This document shows, piece by piece, positions 18,052 to 18,463 of a stretch of DNA of 18,463 nucleotides. The stretch lies in assembly GCA_031290375.1 (NCBI GenBank), contig JAITNR010000049.1:1-18463 (forward strand), in the 5' to 3' direction. The notes beneath the pieces were generated by a model, which did not search any database, had not been told where the DNA came from, and was given only the letters and a program-made list of their open reading frames with translations. The number at the start of each line of letters is the position of its first letter. Positions within the stretch are counted from its first letter, which is position 1. A program made the position numbers and the translations under genes. The DNA comes from Prevotellaceae bacterium. GTDB lineage: Bacteria > Bacteroidota > Bacteroidia > Bacteroidales > Paludibacteraceae.

Positions 18052-18463
18052 TAAAATTCTGCGACACAACGAACACTCATACCGTTCGCGCGATAGAAGT
18101 AGTTGTCCGCGCTCACGTAGCTACTGTCGAAGTCCACGCCACGACCGTAGTCGCCATCGACCGTACTGCTCCAATAGTAGCCGTAGTCCCCCGTGTAGTA
18201 CACACTGCCGTCGTAGTAATTCCGTTCACCGGCGGCGGGCATAAAAATAGATTTTTCAGACTTTTCTAAAAGGTTACTGTCTAATCCAAACCATCTCCCT
18301 CTTTTTACTTTGTCATAAGTGGTGCCTGTATCAATTAATTCTTTAAATTCTTTTAAAGAAGGCAAACGTTTGTTTAATGACTTTGCTAACTTTAATGCTT
18401 CATCATGAGTAAATAATTCTTTGTCATCAATGACAAGATTTTCTTTATCCCATTTTAGCCCGT
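18051..18463 (-). CDS. Lectin-like (DUF1566/FISUMP-type) protein, DGR-target-like, copy 2 (partial)
   Basis: The second paralogue. The frame is open to the right edge and contains GLKWDKENL and KRLPSLKEFKEL in the same positions as copy 1, so the real start lies about 8 codons beyond 18463. An apparent TTG start at 18365 is just an internal Leu codon. The C-terminus after PAAGER shows GYYWSS and RANGMSVR anchors with changed residues between. Variable codons are mostly NNC (TAC, GAC, GGC, AGC), the signature left when AAC template codons are mutated at adenines. The central part (K/V, R/K and M/L changes) differs moderately from copy 1. The protein probably displays a variable lectin-like surface at a virion or cell surface. 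Confidence 0.75.
   Translation of the reverse strand, partial: GLKWDKENLVIDDKELFTHDEALKLAKSLNKRLPSLKEFKELIDTGTTYDKVKRGRWFGLDSNLLEKSEKSIFMPAAGERNYYDGSVYYTGDYGYYWSSTVDGDYGRGVDFDSSYVSADNYFYRANGMSVRCVAEF

Noticed and set aside
18051..18365. Complete 104-aa gene starting at TTG 18365
   Set aside because: The TTG is the Leu of the RLPS motif. The frame is open upstream and identical to copy 1, so the gene is a partial copy running off the edge.
1..18463. Template repeat or reverse transcriptase for the DGR-like genes inside the window
   Set aside because: I looked for further copies of the conserved anchors (TATTGGAGCAGT and GGTATGAGTGTTCG) and found only the two target genes. No frame resembles a reverse transcriptase. 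They may lie outside the window.

Overview
The window is about 18.4 kb of AT-rich DNA that reads as the virion-structure (late) region of a temperate, contractile-tailed, Mu/P2-like phage or prophage. The host is probably a member of Bacteroidetes. The grounds are the Bacteroidetes-style tail sheath (DUF2586-like), DUF6046-like tail protein and tail-fibre N-terminus (NLKNLFKTG...), start codons without clear Shine-Dalgarno sequences, and short AT-rich tandem repeats between genes. No 16S rRNA or tRNA is present, so this assignment is inference.

Almost all genes lie on the minus strand and are read from right to left. From the right edge: two tandem paralogues of a C-type-lectin-like (DUF1566/FISUMP-like) protein with hypervariable C-termini (18051 to the edge, and 17364-17795), interleaved with three small unknown genes; a virion morphogenesis protein (16281) and a connector/tail-completion candidate (15704); a small-terminase-like HTH protein (14617), ClpP-like prohead protease/scaffold (13471), a 53-aa gene (13244), the major capsid (12308), a 63-aa gene (12020), tail sheath (10814), tail tube (10356), tail assembly chaperones with a -1 frameshift (9778-10265), tape measure (7996), DUF6046-like tail protein (7288), late-control-D hub (5911), spike gpV (5199) and a gpW/gp25-like wedge protein (4853). 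A lysis cassette follows (TM/coiled-coil protein 4518, predicted unimolecular spanin 4009, amidase 3439), then a LysM/gpX-like protein (3141), baseplate J (2317), a probable gpI-position protein (1860), and tail fibre genes (1475, 599). A strong terminator (361-400) closes the operon. To its left an unidentified partial gene runs off the window. Large terminase, portal, integrase/transposase and repressor are not in the window.

Three small genes run against the operon on the plus strand, each tucked between late genes: a secreted protein of 13-residue repeats (6946-7287), a 48-aa single-TM protein (9651-9797), and a winged-helix-like protein with a C-terminal TM segment (15315-15602). They look like morons, that is, lysogenic-conversion cargo.

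Two families of short tandem repeats, an 8-mer (GACTAATY) and a 7-mer (TCAATTM), fill many gene junctions from 5.7 kb rightwards, often as facing inverted arms. They are absent from the first 5.7 kb. Several genes end inside a repeat, which supplies their last codons and stop. The most notable signals are the two lectin-like paralogues that look like diversity-generating retroelement (DGR) targets, the A_AAA_AAG frameshift, the plus-strand cargo genes, and the gene-boundary repeats.
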